From IMG/VR virus record IMGVR_UViG_3300044673_000097, positions 1-64,000 of that record: a stretch of DNA of 64,000 nucleotides. One strand, 5' to 3'. The notes beneath the pieces were generated by a model. That model had not been told where the DNA came from and did no database searches. It worked only from the letters and a program-made list of their open reading frames with translations. Of this stretch, positions 16,321 to 25,553 are shown in pieces. How positions within the stretch are numbered: position 1 is the first letter of the stretch; every line of letters starts with the position of its first letter. Position numbers and translations under genes: made by a program. Source of the DNA: a virus.

Positions 16321-16746
16321 TCAGATGGTGAAGACTTCGCCCGCCGAGCTGCCGCCATTCCACTTCAGGGTCACGTCGCCGCCGTTCGTGACCAAATCGG
16401 CGGGGTCGAGCACGCCGAGCACGAGCGCAGCGGCATCCGAGACGTTGTACAGATAGACCCAGACCGTGGCGATCGTGCCCGCATTCAAAGCGGTCCACGT
16501 CGTATTGTCGGCGAGCAACTTCGCGCGGTGATTCGTCGCATCCTCGCTCACGGCCTTTCCCGCGAGCTGCTTGCGCACGTAATTGCCGCCGGTGCACTCG
16601 TTCGTCATGCTCGACAGGTACACGCTCCCATCGGTGCTCGGCATCGTCGCCGAGGTCGAGAGCGCTACACGCACGTCGTCGGTCGCCCAATTCAGCAGGG
16701 CGGATGCCGCACGGATCTTGGTGATGGTCTGCATCTGAGAGGCCAT
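16321..16746 (-). CDS. small virion protein
   Basis: 141 aa, beta-rich (ATVWVYLYNVSDAAALVLGVL, VTLKWNGGSSAGEVFTI). The C-terminal motif is common among small phage proteins that precede fibre genes. It may be a trimeric fibre connector or head decoration. No family named. Confidence 0.55.
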   Translation of the reverse strand: MASQMQTITKIRAASALLNWATDDVRVALSTSATMPSTDGSVYLSSMTNECTGGNYVRKQLAGKAVSEDATNHRAKLLADNTTWTALNAGTIATVWVYLYNVSDAAALVLGVLDPADLVTNGGDVTLKWNGGSSAGEVFTI

Positions 16747-16799
16747 GAGAATCTCCCCGGCAGCAATGGCCGCCGCGATTGAAGGCTGTGGATGTGGAA

Positions 16800-17057
16800 T
16801 CAGCGACCCGAGGAATCGGGCAGAATTGGCTGTGACGGTCGAAGGATCTTCGCGTGTGGCATGACGCCTGCGCGACGGGCGGCGAGGTCTGCTGCGTCGT
16901 CGATGCTCGCGCCTTGACTCATGCGCGGCTGGTCGTCACCGAAGGAAAACGTCGCGCCTTCGTCGAGCAGGTTGCGAATGGTGATTCGCTCGCCACGCTC
17001 GAACAGTGCACGCACGATGCGCCCGAGTTCGAGATCGGCGCGGTCCTGGTCGTTCAC
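16800..17057 (-). CDS. small hypothetical protein, GTG start
   Basis: 85 aa. The GTG at 17057 overlaps the preceding TGA (GTGA) and has an upstream GGGGGCCGAAA. The N-terminal half is a charged helix (DRADLELGRIVRALFERGER). The C-terminus is Pro-rich. Coupling to the lipoprotein gene is the only clue to function. Confidence 0.5.
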   Translation of the reverse strand: MNDQDRADLELGRIVRALFERGERITIRNLLDEGATFSFGDDQPRMSQGASIDDAADLAARRAGVMPHAKILRPSQPILPDSSGR

Positions 17058-17422
17058 TTTCGGCCCCCGCACACGATGCGCGAACAACGGCGCACGGCGA
17101 ACACGTCGGAAGCGCCGATGATGCACCACGGGTCGAAGGGCACGAGCTTCGTCGCCATGATGTGCTCACAGGTCGGCTCACAGGTCGGTCCCGCTTCCTC
17201 GCATCCGAGAGCGGCGAGACGGGAGCACGCCCGGCCACAGGAGGTCGCAGGCGCATCGGTCGGGGCCACATCGGGCTGTGAGGCGTCCACGATCGCGGGC
17301 GCGTCAGGAGCCGATTCCGCGGCGGCGTCGGCCTCGACTGGAACCGGCGGCACCGGGGCGGGCGGGATGCACATCGGTGAGCTGACGATGAGCGTGGCGA
17401 GGATCAGGCCGAGCCGGTTCAT
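17054..17422 (-). CDS. cysteine-rich predicted lipoprotein
   Basis: 122 aa. MNRLGLILATLIVSSPMC is a lipoprotein signal with C18 as the acylated residue, followed by a Pro/Ala-rich linker and a module with nine cysteines (CGRACSRLAALGCEEAG, CEPTCEH and others). The spacing resembles disulfide-rich modules in periplasmic proteins. It is coupled to the papain-like protease. It could act in lysis, superinfection exclusion or as a protease partner; none is proven. Confidence 0.65.
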   Translation of the reverse strand: MNRLGLILATLIVSSPMCIPPAPVPPVPVEADAAAESAPDAPAIVDASQPDVAPTDAPATSCGRACSRLAALGCEEAGPTCEPTCEHIMATKLVPFDPWCIIGASDVFAVRRCSRIVCGGRK

Positions 17423-18279
17423 GATGCCCTCCCAACGATCGCGAACGCCTCGTCGATCTGCTTGACGAATTCCTCGGAGCACTCGAAGTCGCCCGAATTG
17501 CCCCAGCCGGTGCCCCAGGAATTGCGCCCGATGAAGATCCGCTTTCCCGTCGCCGGGTCGGTCCGATAGCCGAGGAGCACCATGCAATGGCCTCCGCCGT
17601 CGGGGTCGCGTCGATTCTGCGCGCCGATGACGGTCCCGCCCGTGTACCGCAGGAAGTTGGAATCGATGAGCGTGCCGAACACGATCGGGTGCTTGGCGTC
17701 GAGCGCAAGGCAGTATTCGGTGACCCGCTGCGGACCCGAGCTGACGATCTGGTGCGGCTCGGGCAGAAGGTTGGCGGAGTCGGTTTGGAGCTCGGCGAAG
17801 GTCGGCTCGTCGTTGACGTTGCTCGGCACGCAATCCGAATCGGCGTCGTAGGCGTCACCGCTCACGGGATCGACCGCACGCATCGGCATCGGGCCAATGG
17901 CACGCACTCCCCACTCGCGGGCGTACTGGACCACGGACAGGACTTCGGTTCCGTCGTCGGACAGCGGGGTGGTATTCGGCAGGCCGGCGAGCATTCGATC
18001 GGTGCACCGGGCGCCCGCATACAGATCGCGCGGGGAGCAGGCGACGGTGAGATCGTCGGCGTCGAGGCCGAACAGGCAAGCGCCAGCAGCATCGGCCGCG
18101 GTGGCGATTCCGGTTGCGGCACCATGGCCCACACAAGACCCGCAGGCGTTCTGCGATAAAACACGCGGCGCATGCGATCGCAGGTCGGCCCAGCCGACGG
18201 GCGTCCCGGTGGTGTTGACCGCCGCCGCGAGCAGCTTGCGCGGGATGCGCCCCGAGTCTGGTTTCCATCCGAATCGCAT
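17419..18279 (-). CDS. papain-like (C1 family) cysteine peptidase
   Basis: 286 aa. The oxyanion Gln and nucleophile lie in SQNACGSCVGHG (Q43, C49, six residues apart as in papain), the catalytic His in GGGHCMVLLGY (H231) and the Asn in GRNSWGTGWG (N253, with W255). There is no signal peptide or pro-domain. C1 peptidases are unusual in phage genomes. Position between holin-like and lipoprotein genes suggests a role in lysis, surface-protein cleavage or entry. Confidence 0.85.
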   Translation of the reverse strand: MRFGWKPDSGRIPRKLLAAAVNTTGTPVGWADLRSHAPRVLSQNACGSCVGHGAATGIATAADAAGACLFGLDADDLTVACSPRDLYAGARCTDRMLAGLPNTTPLSDDGTEVLSVVQYAREWGVRAIGPMPMRAVDPVSGDAYDADSDCVPSNVNDEPTFAELQTDSANLLPEPHQIVSSGPQRVTEYCLALDAKHPIVFGTLIDSNFLRYTGGTVIGAQNRRDPDGGGHCMVLLGYRTDPATGKRIFIGRNSWGTGWGNSGDFECSEEFVKQIDEAFAIVGRAS

Positions 18280-18281
18280 GG

Positions 18282-18704
18282 TCAGCCTCCGTTCAACTTC
18301 GCGAGCACGAGAGGCTCAGGCACCCTGCGCGAATTCGGCCCGGCGGCGAACAGCGTCGTCAGCGCGATTACGTCCCGAATCAGCGGGCCCGCCGCGCCGA
18401 ACAGCGAGGCAATCGTCGGCGCCGAACACGTTGTGATGGCAGCGGCTTCGAGGTCATACGCCGATCGCGCGATCGCCGTGATCTTGTCGAGGTTCGTCTG
18501 AATCGTCGCGAGCTTGTCCGGGGGCAACGGAAGCGTGGCGATGCGCTGGCGAATGTCGCCGACCCATTGCAGCAGGTCGTCGGTGTAGATCTGCGACGCG
18601 GTGATCGCCGGAATGGCCTTCGCGCATGCGGACTCGAACATCGAGCAGCCGCACGAGAAGACCGACATGACGACGGCGAACAACAATGCGTAGAAGCGAA
18701 TCAT
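18282..18704 (-). CDS. predicted lipoprotein, possible outer spanin
   Basis: 140 aa. The N-terminus is a lipoprotein signal (FYALLFAVVMSVFSCGCS, Cys at 18 or 20). The mature part is helical (LQWVGDIRQRIATL, DKITAIARSAYDLEAAAI). Its ATG overlaps the stop of the coiled-coil membrane protein upstream, the close pairing seen for two-component spanins. The partner's membrane segment is C-terminal rather than N-terminal, so the spanin reading is only tentative. Confidence 0.55.
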   Translation of the reverse strand: MIRFYALLFAVVMSVFSCGCSMFESACAKAIPAITASQIYTDDLLQWVGDIRQRIATLPLPPDKLATIQTNLDKITAIARSAYDLEAAAITTCSAPTIASLFGAAGPLIRDVIALTTLFAAGPNSRRVPEPLVLAKLNGG

Positions 18705-19234
18705 GGGTGCCTCGTTTTCAGGTAGACTTCGACGACGGTTGCTGCGGCGACGAGCACGGTGGCGACCGACGCGACGATCTTCGTCATGCGCTCGGCCTTT
18801 GCCTTGGCCGCTTCGGCAGCCTGCTTGTCGGCTTCGGCTTCAGCCTTCGCTCGCTCGGCGTCCTTCATTCGGCGCACGACAATCGGAGCCGGTTGGATGC
18901 GCGTGATCTCGCCCACGTCCGGGCCCCAATCGGGCATCGGAGGCGATGAGATGGGGCGCTCTTGTTCGATTGCCCGCTTGAGCGCGAGCACGGTATTTGT
19001 GTTCTCGATCACGGCCGCGGTGAGGCTGTGGGGCGTCACGGTGCCGTCGTCGCGGATCAGCCCCACCCGATTCGATACGAGCACGGCAGCGGCTTTCGCC
19101 TCGGCGGTTTCGCTCATGAGTCGGCCAAGGCCGTCGTCGAGGATCTCGAACCGGGCATCGATGCGATCGAAACGGTCGCCACGATCGCAGAACGCGCCGC
19201 TGACGGCCTGCGTCCCGCCATTGCCGCCGCTCAT
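18701..19234 (-). CDS. coiled-coil protein with C-terminal membrane anchor
   Basis: 177 aa. Residues about 120-150 are an Ala/Lys/Glu coiled coil (DAERAKAEAEADKQAAEAAK). Residues 151-172 form one transmembrane helix (TKIVASVATVLVAAATVVEVYL). The layout resembles XhlA-type holin accessories, in which a soluble domain precedes a C-terminal anchor. ATGA-coupled to the holin-like gene upstream and to the lipoprotein gene downstream. Confidence 0.6.
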   Translation of the reverse strand: MSGGNGGTQAVSGAFCDRGDRFDRIDARFEILDDGLGRLMSETAEAKAAAVLVSNRVGLIRDDGTVTPHSLTAAVIENTNTVLALKRAIEQERPISSPPMPDWGPDVGEITRIQPAPIVVRRMKDAERAKAEAEADKQAAEAAKAKAERMTKIVASVATVLVAAATVVEVYLKTRHP

Positions 19235-19596
19235 TTCGGTTCCTCGCTCTCGACGATGACGGGCACCGGGGGCGCCTTCGGAATCACGACGGGAGCGGGC
19301 GCGTCGAGGTGAGCGACGGGCGACGGAAGCACGGCGAGCAGAGCGGGAAGGGCCGACACGATGCCGCCGATGAGCGCGGGAAGCCACGGTTGCGATGTCG
19401 ACAGCGCCTCGGCAACACCGGACAGCACACCGAGCGCGACAGGCACGAGCGGTCGATACGCCGCCGGAATGCGCGCCCATTGTGCCGCGACGACGGGCAG
19501 CCGCGCGAGGTAGACGATGAGCAGGATCGCGAGCCCGACGACGACGGGCCACTGATGCGATTGGATTGCGACGAGCAAAGCGTTGATGTCGGGCAT
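19231..19596 (-). CDS. holin-like small membrane protein
   Basis: 121 aa with two to three hydrophobic helices: about 17-38 (PVVVGLAILLIVYLARLPVV), 48-62 (PLVPVALGVLSGVA) and 71-92 (WLPALIGGIVSALPALLAVL), then a Pro-rich soluble tail. Size and topology fit a phage holin, which would open the inner membrane for the amidase. The tail is longer than usual. No named holin family recognised. Confidence 0.65.
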   Translation of the reverse strand: MPDINALLVAIQSHQWPVVVGLAILLIVYLARLPVVAAQWARIPAAYRPLVPVALGVLSGVAEALSTSQPWLPALIGGIVSALPALLAVLPSPVAHLDAPAPVVIPKAPPVPVIVESEEPK

Positions 19597-19607
19597 TTTC
19601 TACTCCT

Positions 19608-21797
19608 TCAACCGCCGGGCATAGCGGCGGCCCACCACATGCCTCCAGATTGGACAGCGTTTCCACCGCCGCCCGTTGCTGCAGCGAGCGACGAGTCGTG
19701 GAGCGGGTAATACGCGGTGACGCCTTCGAGTCGGCAGTCCCCAGGCATGCTTCCGTAATAGTCCACCATCGTCTCCTGGTAGGTCGCCGCGCGCCCGGCG
19801 CAGCAGACGAAATCGGCTATGACCCCGCGGAATGCTGGGCGGGAGTCGCGCGTCCCGATGATGATGCTGTCGCCCGCGTCGAGATTCCAGGTCGTCGAGA
19901 ACGTCCCGCAGAATTGCCCGTTTGCGTACAGGGTCGCCGTGCCTGCGACGGCATCGAGGGAGAGCACGAATCGGGTCCACTCGAATTGAGTGAGCCGCGC
20001 CGGTAGGTCAAATTGGGCGGTGCCGTTATCGACGCAGACGATGACCTCGCCTGTGGTTCCCACCTGAGCCACGGTGATGCCTGCCGAGTAGGGCGAGCCA
20101 CGCTGCCAGAGCACGCGGAAGGCCGACGGCGTGGGGTCGACGAGCGCAATCGGGTAGGCCCACCAGGCGTACGTCATCGACCCTGAGCCGCTGGGCGTCA
20201 TGGTCGCGTGCGTCGGAATCGTCAGCGTGTCCGAGTCGTCGGTCATGCGGAAGTGGGTCACGCCGCTATGGGCCGCGAAGGCCCGCGGGACGACGTCGTA
20301 GGCGTCGCCACCGAGCCGGAATCCGCCGAGGTCACGGTCGAACAGGCTCGCCCACTTCGTGGCCATCTTGGGATAGCCGGTGCTGTCCTGAGGGTGCACG
20401 CCGTCGGTGTCGAGGTCCGACGTGGTGAGCAGGTCAGCGACGACGACCCGTGTCGCCCCGTATTCAGCGCACACGGCGTCGAGGCCTGAATTGACGGCCA
20501 CCCGAACGACCTCGCGAGCAGCTCGCACTGGTGCCGAATCCACGGCGCAATTCCAAGGGACCATCCCCGTCACGTACACGCGATGCATCGGGATTCGCCC
20601 GGTAGCCTTGACCGCGGCAAATAGCGTCTCGAATCGCGCCAGGATGGTCGCCGACGACTCGTCGCGCCCGACGTTGTTCGTGCCGAGGCCGAGGTAGATG
20701 GCATCGGGCCGGTACGTCTCGATATCGGCGAGCAGGTACGGCTGAACCTCCTCGATGGTGTAGCCGGCAAAGGCGCACTCGTCCCAATCGCCGAGGGTGT
20801 AATTCCCGCTGGCGACGTAGCCGAACGACTGGGAGCCAACGAAGTCGACCGCGAGGCCGTGGCGAGCCAGGACGGCCGTCCAGAGCAGGGGACGATATCC
20901 GCCAGTGTTGCCGCCCTTGGTGATCGAGTCCCCGCACAGCATCACCTTGGCCTTGTGAAACCGAGGCTGCCATCGCCGGTAGAAATACTGCTCGATGTCG
21001 ACAGCGAGCACGCCGCGATCGGGCTCGAATCCGAACGCCCAGTCCGTGTACGCGAGGACCTCGAGGATGTCCCCCTGCGCGGTGTACGACGCGATGTTGC
21101 TTGGGTCGTACGCGATGTTACCGACCATCAGGTCGAGGTCCGAATTGCCTCCCGACGGCGCATTTGCAAAGTTGCCGCTGGCCTCCTCGATGCCGTTGAC
21201 TCGCACCGACACGTCAGGCGCGTTGGTGGCCTTCCACTCGACCACGATGACGTTCAGCCGGTGGTCGTGAATCACGCCGTCCGCCGTCGTCAGGTCAATC
21301 ACGTACGCGCTGCCGTTGGCGATCTGGACCTTGACGGCCCCCGCTGATGTCACCGCGATCGAGAAGCCGATGCGCCCGGACGACAGGCGCAGCTCGTCGA
21401 GGAGCATCACGTCCTGGGTCGTCGTCTCGCAGAAGTAGGCGATGCCGATCAGCGCGGCCGTGTGCAGCGCCGCGTAATTGGCCTTCGTCATCGTCGATTC
21501 GAGCCGGGTGCCAGACGAATCCGTCCACTCAGCCGAGTCGCGCGAATTCATGCGAGACACAAAGGGCCCCGCCGTTGCGTGAGCCACGGTCCCGCCTGCC
21601 GTTCCCTGATTCGGAATCGCCGTGACGCGGCCTCCACTCACCGTGCGCCCAGGGTCGTCTACGCGAATCCAGACCGCCGGGACCGCCGTCTGTCCCACCC
21701 AATTCGGAGACCATGGCGGCCGCCAGCGCTCCGTCCAAATGGCCGGTGGCACCGTGCCGGGCCTGATTCCAGTGAGGTCGTCGCCGGTCGTTCCCAT
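19608..21797 (-). CDS. second LamG/SGNH/LamG receptor-binding protein
   Basis: 729 aa with the same order as the protein at 9395-11497: N-terminal LamG-like sandwich (about 40-260), SGNH hydrolase (S291 in CGDSITKGG, N374 in GLGTNNVG, D465 and H468 in DGVHP) and a C-terminal LamG-like sandwich (about 500-725). The two share long stretches such as GGNTGGYR and DFVGSQSFGY but are clearly diverged. Likely an esterase active on host surface glycans, with altered specificity. Confidence 0.83.
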   Translation of the reverse strand: MGTTGDDLTGIRPGTVPPAIWTERWRPPWSPNWVGQTAVPAVWIRVDDPGRTVSGGRVTAIPNQGTAGGTVAHATAGPFVSRMNSRDSAEWTDSSGTRLESTMTKANYAALHTAALIGIAYFCETTTQDVMLLDELRLSSGRIGFSIAVTSAGAVKVQIANGSAYVIDLTTADGVIHDHRLNVIVVEWKATNAPDVSVRVNGIEEASGNFANAPSGGNSDLDLMVGNIAYDPSNIASYTAQGDILEVLAYTDWAFGFEPDRGVLAVDIEQYFYRRWQPRFHKAKVMLCGDSITKGGNTGGYRPLLWTAVLARHGLAVDFVGSQSFGYVASGNYTLGDWDECAFAGYTIEEVQPYLLADIETYRPDAIYLGLGTNNVGRDESSATILARFETLFAAVKATGRIPMHRVYVTGMVPWNCAVDSAPVRAAREVVRVAVNSGLDAVCAEYGATRVVVADLLTTSDLDTDGVHPQDSTGYPKMATKWASLFDRDLGGFRLGGDAYDVVPRAFAAHSGVTHFRMTDDSDTLTIPTHATMTPSGSGSMTYAWWAYPIALVDPTPSAFRVLWQRGSPYSAGITVAQVGTTGEVIVCVDNGTAQFDLPARLTQFEWTRFVLSLDAVAGTATLYANGQFCGTFSTTWNLDAGDSIIIGTRDSRPAFRGVIADFVCCAGRAATYQETMVDYYGSMPGDCRLEGVTAYYPLHDSSLAAATGGGGNAVQSGGMWWAAAMPGG

Positions 21798-21800
21798 GGG

Positions 21801-23906
21801 TCACTCCAGGATTCCGACGATTTGCACGGAGAGCGTGTCGTCCCCGGTCGAGGTCTCCGTTGCCGTCACCTCGCAGCGAGCATCGCGCTCCCACCGGCAT
21901 CCGGCCGGGTCGATGGTCGTCGTGGTCTTGCCCCATGAGCCGCCCGACAGCGGCTCGATCCCCTGGTAGCTGTTCGACGTGCAGACCTTCGCCGTCCAGG
22001 CGCCGAGCTGCACGTTGAGCTTTGGAGGATTTGCCGAGAGCGCACCGGCCGCGAACCGCAGCTGCGCCACGCGCAACGCGGGGCCGGTATTCTCGACGTA
22101 CGCGCCCAGGGACGACTCGAAGACCGTGGTCGTTCCGGGGAACGAATACGGCCCAGGGACGCCGCGCTTCTCGACGACGACCCTCGTCGAATCCCCGTAC
22201 CACACGGCGAGGATCTTGGCCGAGCCCGTATCCAATGCAGGCCCGACGAGGTCGAGCTGCGTGGTCGTGATGGCGTCGCACAGCATCCACTTGAAAAAGC
22301 ACACGTCCACGTAGCCCGCCGAGAAGGTGTCCCCGCTCACGACGATATTGCCGCCGAGTCCCGAGGTGTTGTCCGCGGTGATCGTGTGCGTGCCGAATCC
22401 TGTGATCGTGCCGGTGTGGCCGATGAGCTGCGCAGTCGTCGTGTTTGCCCCGCGGTACAGGTCGATCCTATAGTCCGACCCTCCGAGCGAGACGCAGTTG
22501 CACCGAATGATTCCGTCGGACCGAAGCGCCGCGGCGACCAGGCCAGTCAGGCCCGAGGTCACCGTCCACGCGCCGCCGCCCGTGTTCGCTCGCTGCTCGT
22601 AGCCCGTCGAGTCGAGCACCCGAATCGGCGTACCCGGCTGCACCGACGCCATGTAATCGGCGCCGAGGGTGAGGCGCCCGGCATTGGCCGCGGTCGTCGT
22701 GAAGCTCGCGATCGAGGTCCAGGTCTGGGCGCCGCTCGACGGCGTCGACCAATCGATCGCGTTGGCCGCTCCCACCGTCAGGACTTTGCCCTCGGTGCCA
22801 ACCGCGAGCACGACCCAACTCGTTCCGTTGTGCCAGAGGATCTGTCCCTTCGTCCCGCTCGGCAGGCTGGCGCCGGTCGGTGCCGTCCAGCCGACAGCGG
22901 ACGCTGCTCCGACGGTGAGCACGTCGCCCTGTGAGCCGACGCCGAGCCCCGACCATCCCAGCCCGTCGTGCCAGACGATCGTGCCCTTGACCCCCGCGGG
23001 GAATTGCGAGGGGATATTCTCCCAGAGGATCGTGCTCGACCCAGACGTCCGCAGCACCTGGCCCGTGACGCCCGAGTGCGAGATCGCGACCCACGACGTG
23101 CCATTGTGCCAGACCAGGTCGCCCTTGACGCCGGAGGGGAGAAACCCCGCCAGCGTGCCACCGTTCGCCGCGTTGGTGTGATTGTGCTGCGCGTTGGTGA
23201 AGTTGCCAATCGTGGGCGTCGTGAGGGTCTTATTGCTGAGGGCCTGGGAGCCCGTGAGCGTGACCACGTCCGAGCCGATGTTGAGCGTGACCGAGCCCGC
23301 AGCGTTCGTGACGGTGATCGCATTCGTCGTGCCTTGCAGCGTCTTCCACTCCATCCCCACGCCGCCCGCATTCATGCCGGGGATCTGATTCGCCGCGGCA
23401 CCCGCGAAGGTGTGCGTGTTCGAGGTCATGCCGTGGGCGACGGCACCCCCAGCACCCGCACCTTCGATTGCCGCGTTGAGCTTGGCGCAGTGGCCCGACG
23501 TGCGGTTGTATTCGTCCGTCTCCCCGACAGCCATGACGCGCAATCCACCGGGCGTCACGACGTTCACCTGAAGCGCTCGCGTGTATTCGATCCGCGATTG
23601 CCCGTTCGCATCGATGCCGCGGTTGATCGTCACGCACACGTTGACGCAGCGGCTCGACGCATTCGGCATGCGGAAGGTCGCGGTCTTGGTCGCCTGGTCG
23701 ACGGTCACCGTAGGCAGCGGGGCGGCGAGCGTGAGCGGGTCCGCGGTGGGAATCGTCACGTCGATCACGTCGACCCCCGCCGTGGATTGCAGCTCGATCT
23801 TGATGTAGTCGTTCGCGGTGCAATCGATCGACGTGTCGTATGCGCCGAAAGACCAAGGCGCCGCGCCCGTCGCGGAATTGCCGAGGCGGAAGATCGGGGA
23901 AGGCAT
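21801..23906 (-). CDS. tail fibre protein with W-rich tandem repeats
   Basis: 701 aa. Residues about 265-390 contain three imperfect repeats of about 43 residues built on G-x-x-x-W-H-N-G-T-S-W-V followed by G-x-V-L-x-x-x-x-x-W, as in many trimeric phage fibres. A HNHTNAANGG stretch before them resembles the H-x-H metal sites of fibre needles. The C-terminal 150 residues form a separate beta domain, probably the receptor-binding tip. Host recognition is inferred. Confidence 0.75.
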   Translation of the reverse strand: MPSPIFRLGNSATGAAPWSFGAYDTSIDCTANDYIKIELQSTAGVDVIDVTIPTADPLTLAAPLPTVTVDQATKTATFRMPNASSRCVNVCVTINRGIDANGQSRIEYTRALQVNVVTPGGLRVMAVGETDEYNRTSGHCAKLNAAIEGAGAGGAVAHGMTSNTHTFAGAAANQIPGMNAGGVGMEWKTLQGTTNAITVTNAAGSVTLNIGSDVVTLTGSQALSNKTLTTPTIGNFTNAQHNHTNAANGGTLAGFLPSGVKGDLVWHNGTSWVAISHSGVTGQVLRTSGSSTILWENIPSQFPAGVKGTIVWHDGLGWSGLGVGSQGDVLTVGAASAVGWTAPTGASLPSGTKGQILWHNGTSWVVLAVGTEGKVLTVGAANAIDWSTPSSGAQTWTSIASFTTTAANAGRLTLGADYMASVQPGTPIRVLDSTGYEQRANTGGGAWTVTSGLTGLVAAALRSDGIIRCNCVSLGGSDYRIDLYRGANTTTAQLIGHTGTITGFGTHTITADNTSGLGGNIVVSGDTFSAGYVDVCFFKWMLCDAITTTQLDLVGPALDTGSAKILAVWYGDSTRVVVEKRGVPGPYSFPGTTTVFESSLGAYVENTGPALRVAQLRFAAGALSANPPKLNVQLGAWTAKVCTSNSYQGIEPLSGGSWGKTTTTIDPAGCRWERDARCEVTATETSTGDDTLSVQIVGILE

Positions 23907-23909
23907 GGG

Positions 23910-25550
23910 TCAGCCCTTCTTCGTGAATCCGTTGAGGAGAATCAGCTTCGTCGTGGCGACGTTCTCGCGGACATTCGTCGTGCCCGTGCTCGCGGTGAGC
24001 GCCGAGCGGAACGCATCTGAAACACCGGCCACGCCGTATCGGGTCGTCAGATATCCGCCTGGGTACACGGACGCATGGACGTTGCCCGTGCGCGAGACGT
24101 GCTGCCCGAATGCCCACACGAGCACCTCGTGATACCGCACGGCGCTCTCGAAGTCGGTGGGCTGCCCGGCAAGCAACGTCGTCAGCGTGGTGTCCACGGA
24201 TGCGTGGAATGACGTGGGCGCGCCCGAGTCGTGCATCCGATTGCCCACGTGATCGCGGAACACGGACCACAATTCCTGCACCGCCGAGACGTAGGAATCG
24301 CGGTCGGACGGGTACGCGATGACGTATTGCGAATGGGCATCGCCCGTGATCGCGTGGTAGTCGATGCCCGTGTCGGCGTTCTGAAGCGAACGGTGCGTGC
24401 CGTATCGCAGCTTCATGTTGTTCATGCGCGCGACGGCGGTCGCCTCGCTGGTCGCCTTCGGGTACGTGACCGAGTCCAGCCGGTTCTCTCCCGGCGCGTA
24501 GTGGATTCCAGCCAGTCCCGCCGCGCCATACGTGCGCCCGATGTGCCCGTCGAAGACGCGCCACAGGAGATTGGTGCGAGCAATGCGGTCGGCCAGCGTC
24601 GCCCCGCCCGCGAGGTCTGCCACGCCTGCCATGTCGGCCGCGACGAACGGGTCGGCACCGCCGTGTAGCACGCCGCCGGGGTCGCCAACGGTCTTCGCGG
24701 CGTGCCCGACGATTGCGTCGCGCAGGTCGTTCAGCAGGGTCACCTGTGAGGCTGCATTGCCCGCGGCGGCATCGGGTGAAACGACGGTGTTCGTGTTGTC
24801 CACCGCCGCATGTACCGCGAGCGGGTACTCGATCACGATGTGCTCGTTGATCTGCGCGATCAAGTGCACGAGGTCGAGCAGGATATTCGACGAGCCGATC
24901 TCGTCCCAATCGATGATCAGCGAGGTTTCGCCATACGCCGCGTCACCGTATCGGTGGTAGTCGTCGCCCCAGCCGCCCATGTCTTGCACGGCCTGCGCTA
25001 CGGTGGCGGCCATTGCCGCCGACTTCGCCGCGTCGCTGCTCGCCGTCGTGTCGAGCACGGGGCAGCGGGACGCGTCGGCGAATCGGGTCACGACGCCCCA
25101 TGTCGTCGGCGCCGTCTGGTAGTTCCAGTCGGCGTGCGTGCACAGGCGCATCACCACGTCGTCTGGTTCGATTCCGATGCGACGTTGGAGCGAATCCCCG
25201 ACCACGACGGAACACGTCGCCGTGCTCCATGGCGTGATCTCGATCGTCCCGGCTGCGGAACCAGCGTGCGCTGGGCTCGCGTCCCCTAGGTCGTTGCTGA
25301 ATCGCGGCGGGATGTTCGTCTCGGATTCCTCGACGAGCTGCACATCGTAGACGCCGCCGACATCGGGCGTGATCTGGTTGTTGGGCAGCCAATTCTCGGC
25401 GCCCGCATCCCAGATCGGCAGCGCGGATCCCGGCGGCGCGGACAGCAATCGACACCTGACGCGCGTGCCTTCGTCGAAGGTCGCGGTGATGGTGACCGTC
25501 TCGCCAGCGAATGGGAATCGCAGGTCGCGGCTGATGGAGTTGATGGTCAT
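23910..25550 (-). CDS. large uncharacterised virion/fibre protein
   Basis: 546 aa. It starts with a beta domain (FPFAGETVTITATFDEGTRV) and continues mainly helical and His/Asp-rich (HLIAQINEHIVIEYPLAVHA, TSFHASVDTTLTTLL). No enzyme motif seen. Lying between baseplate and fibre genes, it may be a baseplate-to-fibre adaptor. Confidence 0.6.
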   Translation of the reverse strand: MTINSISRDLRFPFAGETVTITATFDEGTRVRCRLLSAPPGSALPIWDAGAENWLPNNQITPDVGGVYDVQLVEESETNIPPRFSNDLGDASPAHAGSAAGTIEITPWSTATCSVVVGDSLQRRIGIEPDDVVMRLCTHADWNYQTAPTTWGVVTRFADASRCPVLDTTASSDAAKSAAMAATVAQAVQDMGGWGDDYHRYGDAAYGETSLIIDWDEIGSSNILLDLVHLIAQINEHIVIEYPLAVHAAVDNTNTVVSPDAAAGNAASQVTLLNDLRDAIVGHAAKTVGDPGGVLHGGADPFVAADMAGVADLAGGATLADRIARTNLLWRVFDGHIGRTYGAAGLAGIHYAPGENRLDSVTYPKATSEATAVARMNNMKLRYGTHRSLQNADTGIDYHAITGDAHSQYVIAYPSDRDSYVSAVQELWSVFRDHVGNRMHDSGAPTSFHASVDTTLTTLLAGQPTDFESAVRYHEVLVWAFGQHVSRTGNVHASVYPGGYLTTRYGVAGVSDAFRSALTASTGTTNVRENVATTKLILLNGFTKKG

Positions 25551-25553
25551 GGA

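Noticed and set aside
18282-19234. Classical two-gene spanin pair
   Set aside because: The lipoprotein fits an outer spanin, but the coupled coiled-coil protein has its membrane segment at the C-terminus, opposite to an inner spanin; kept only as a tentative remark.
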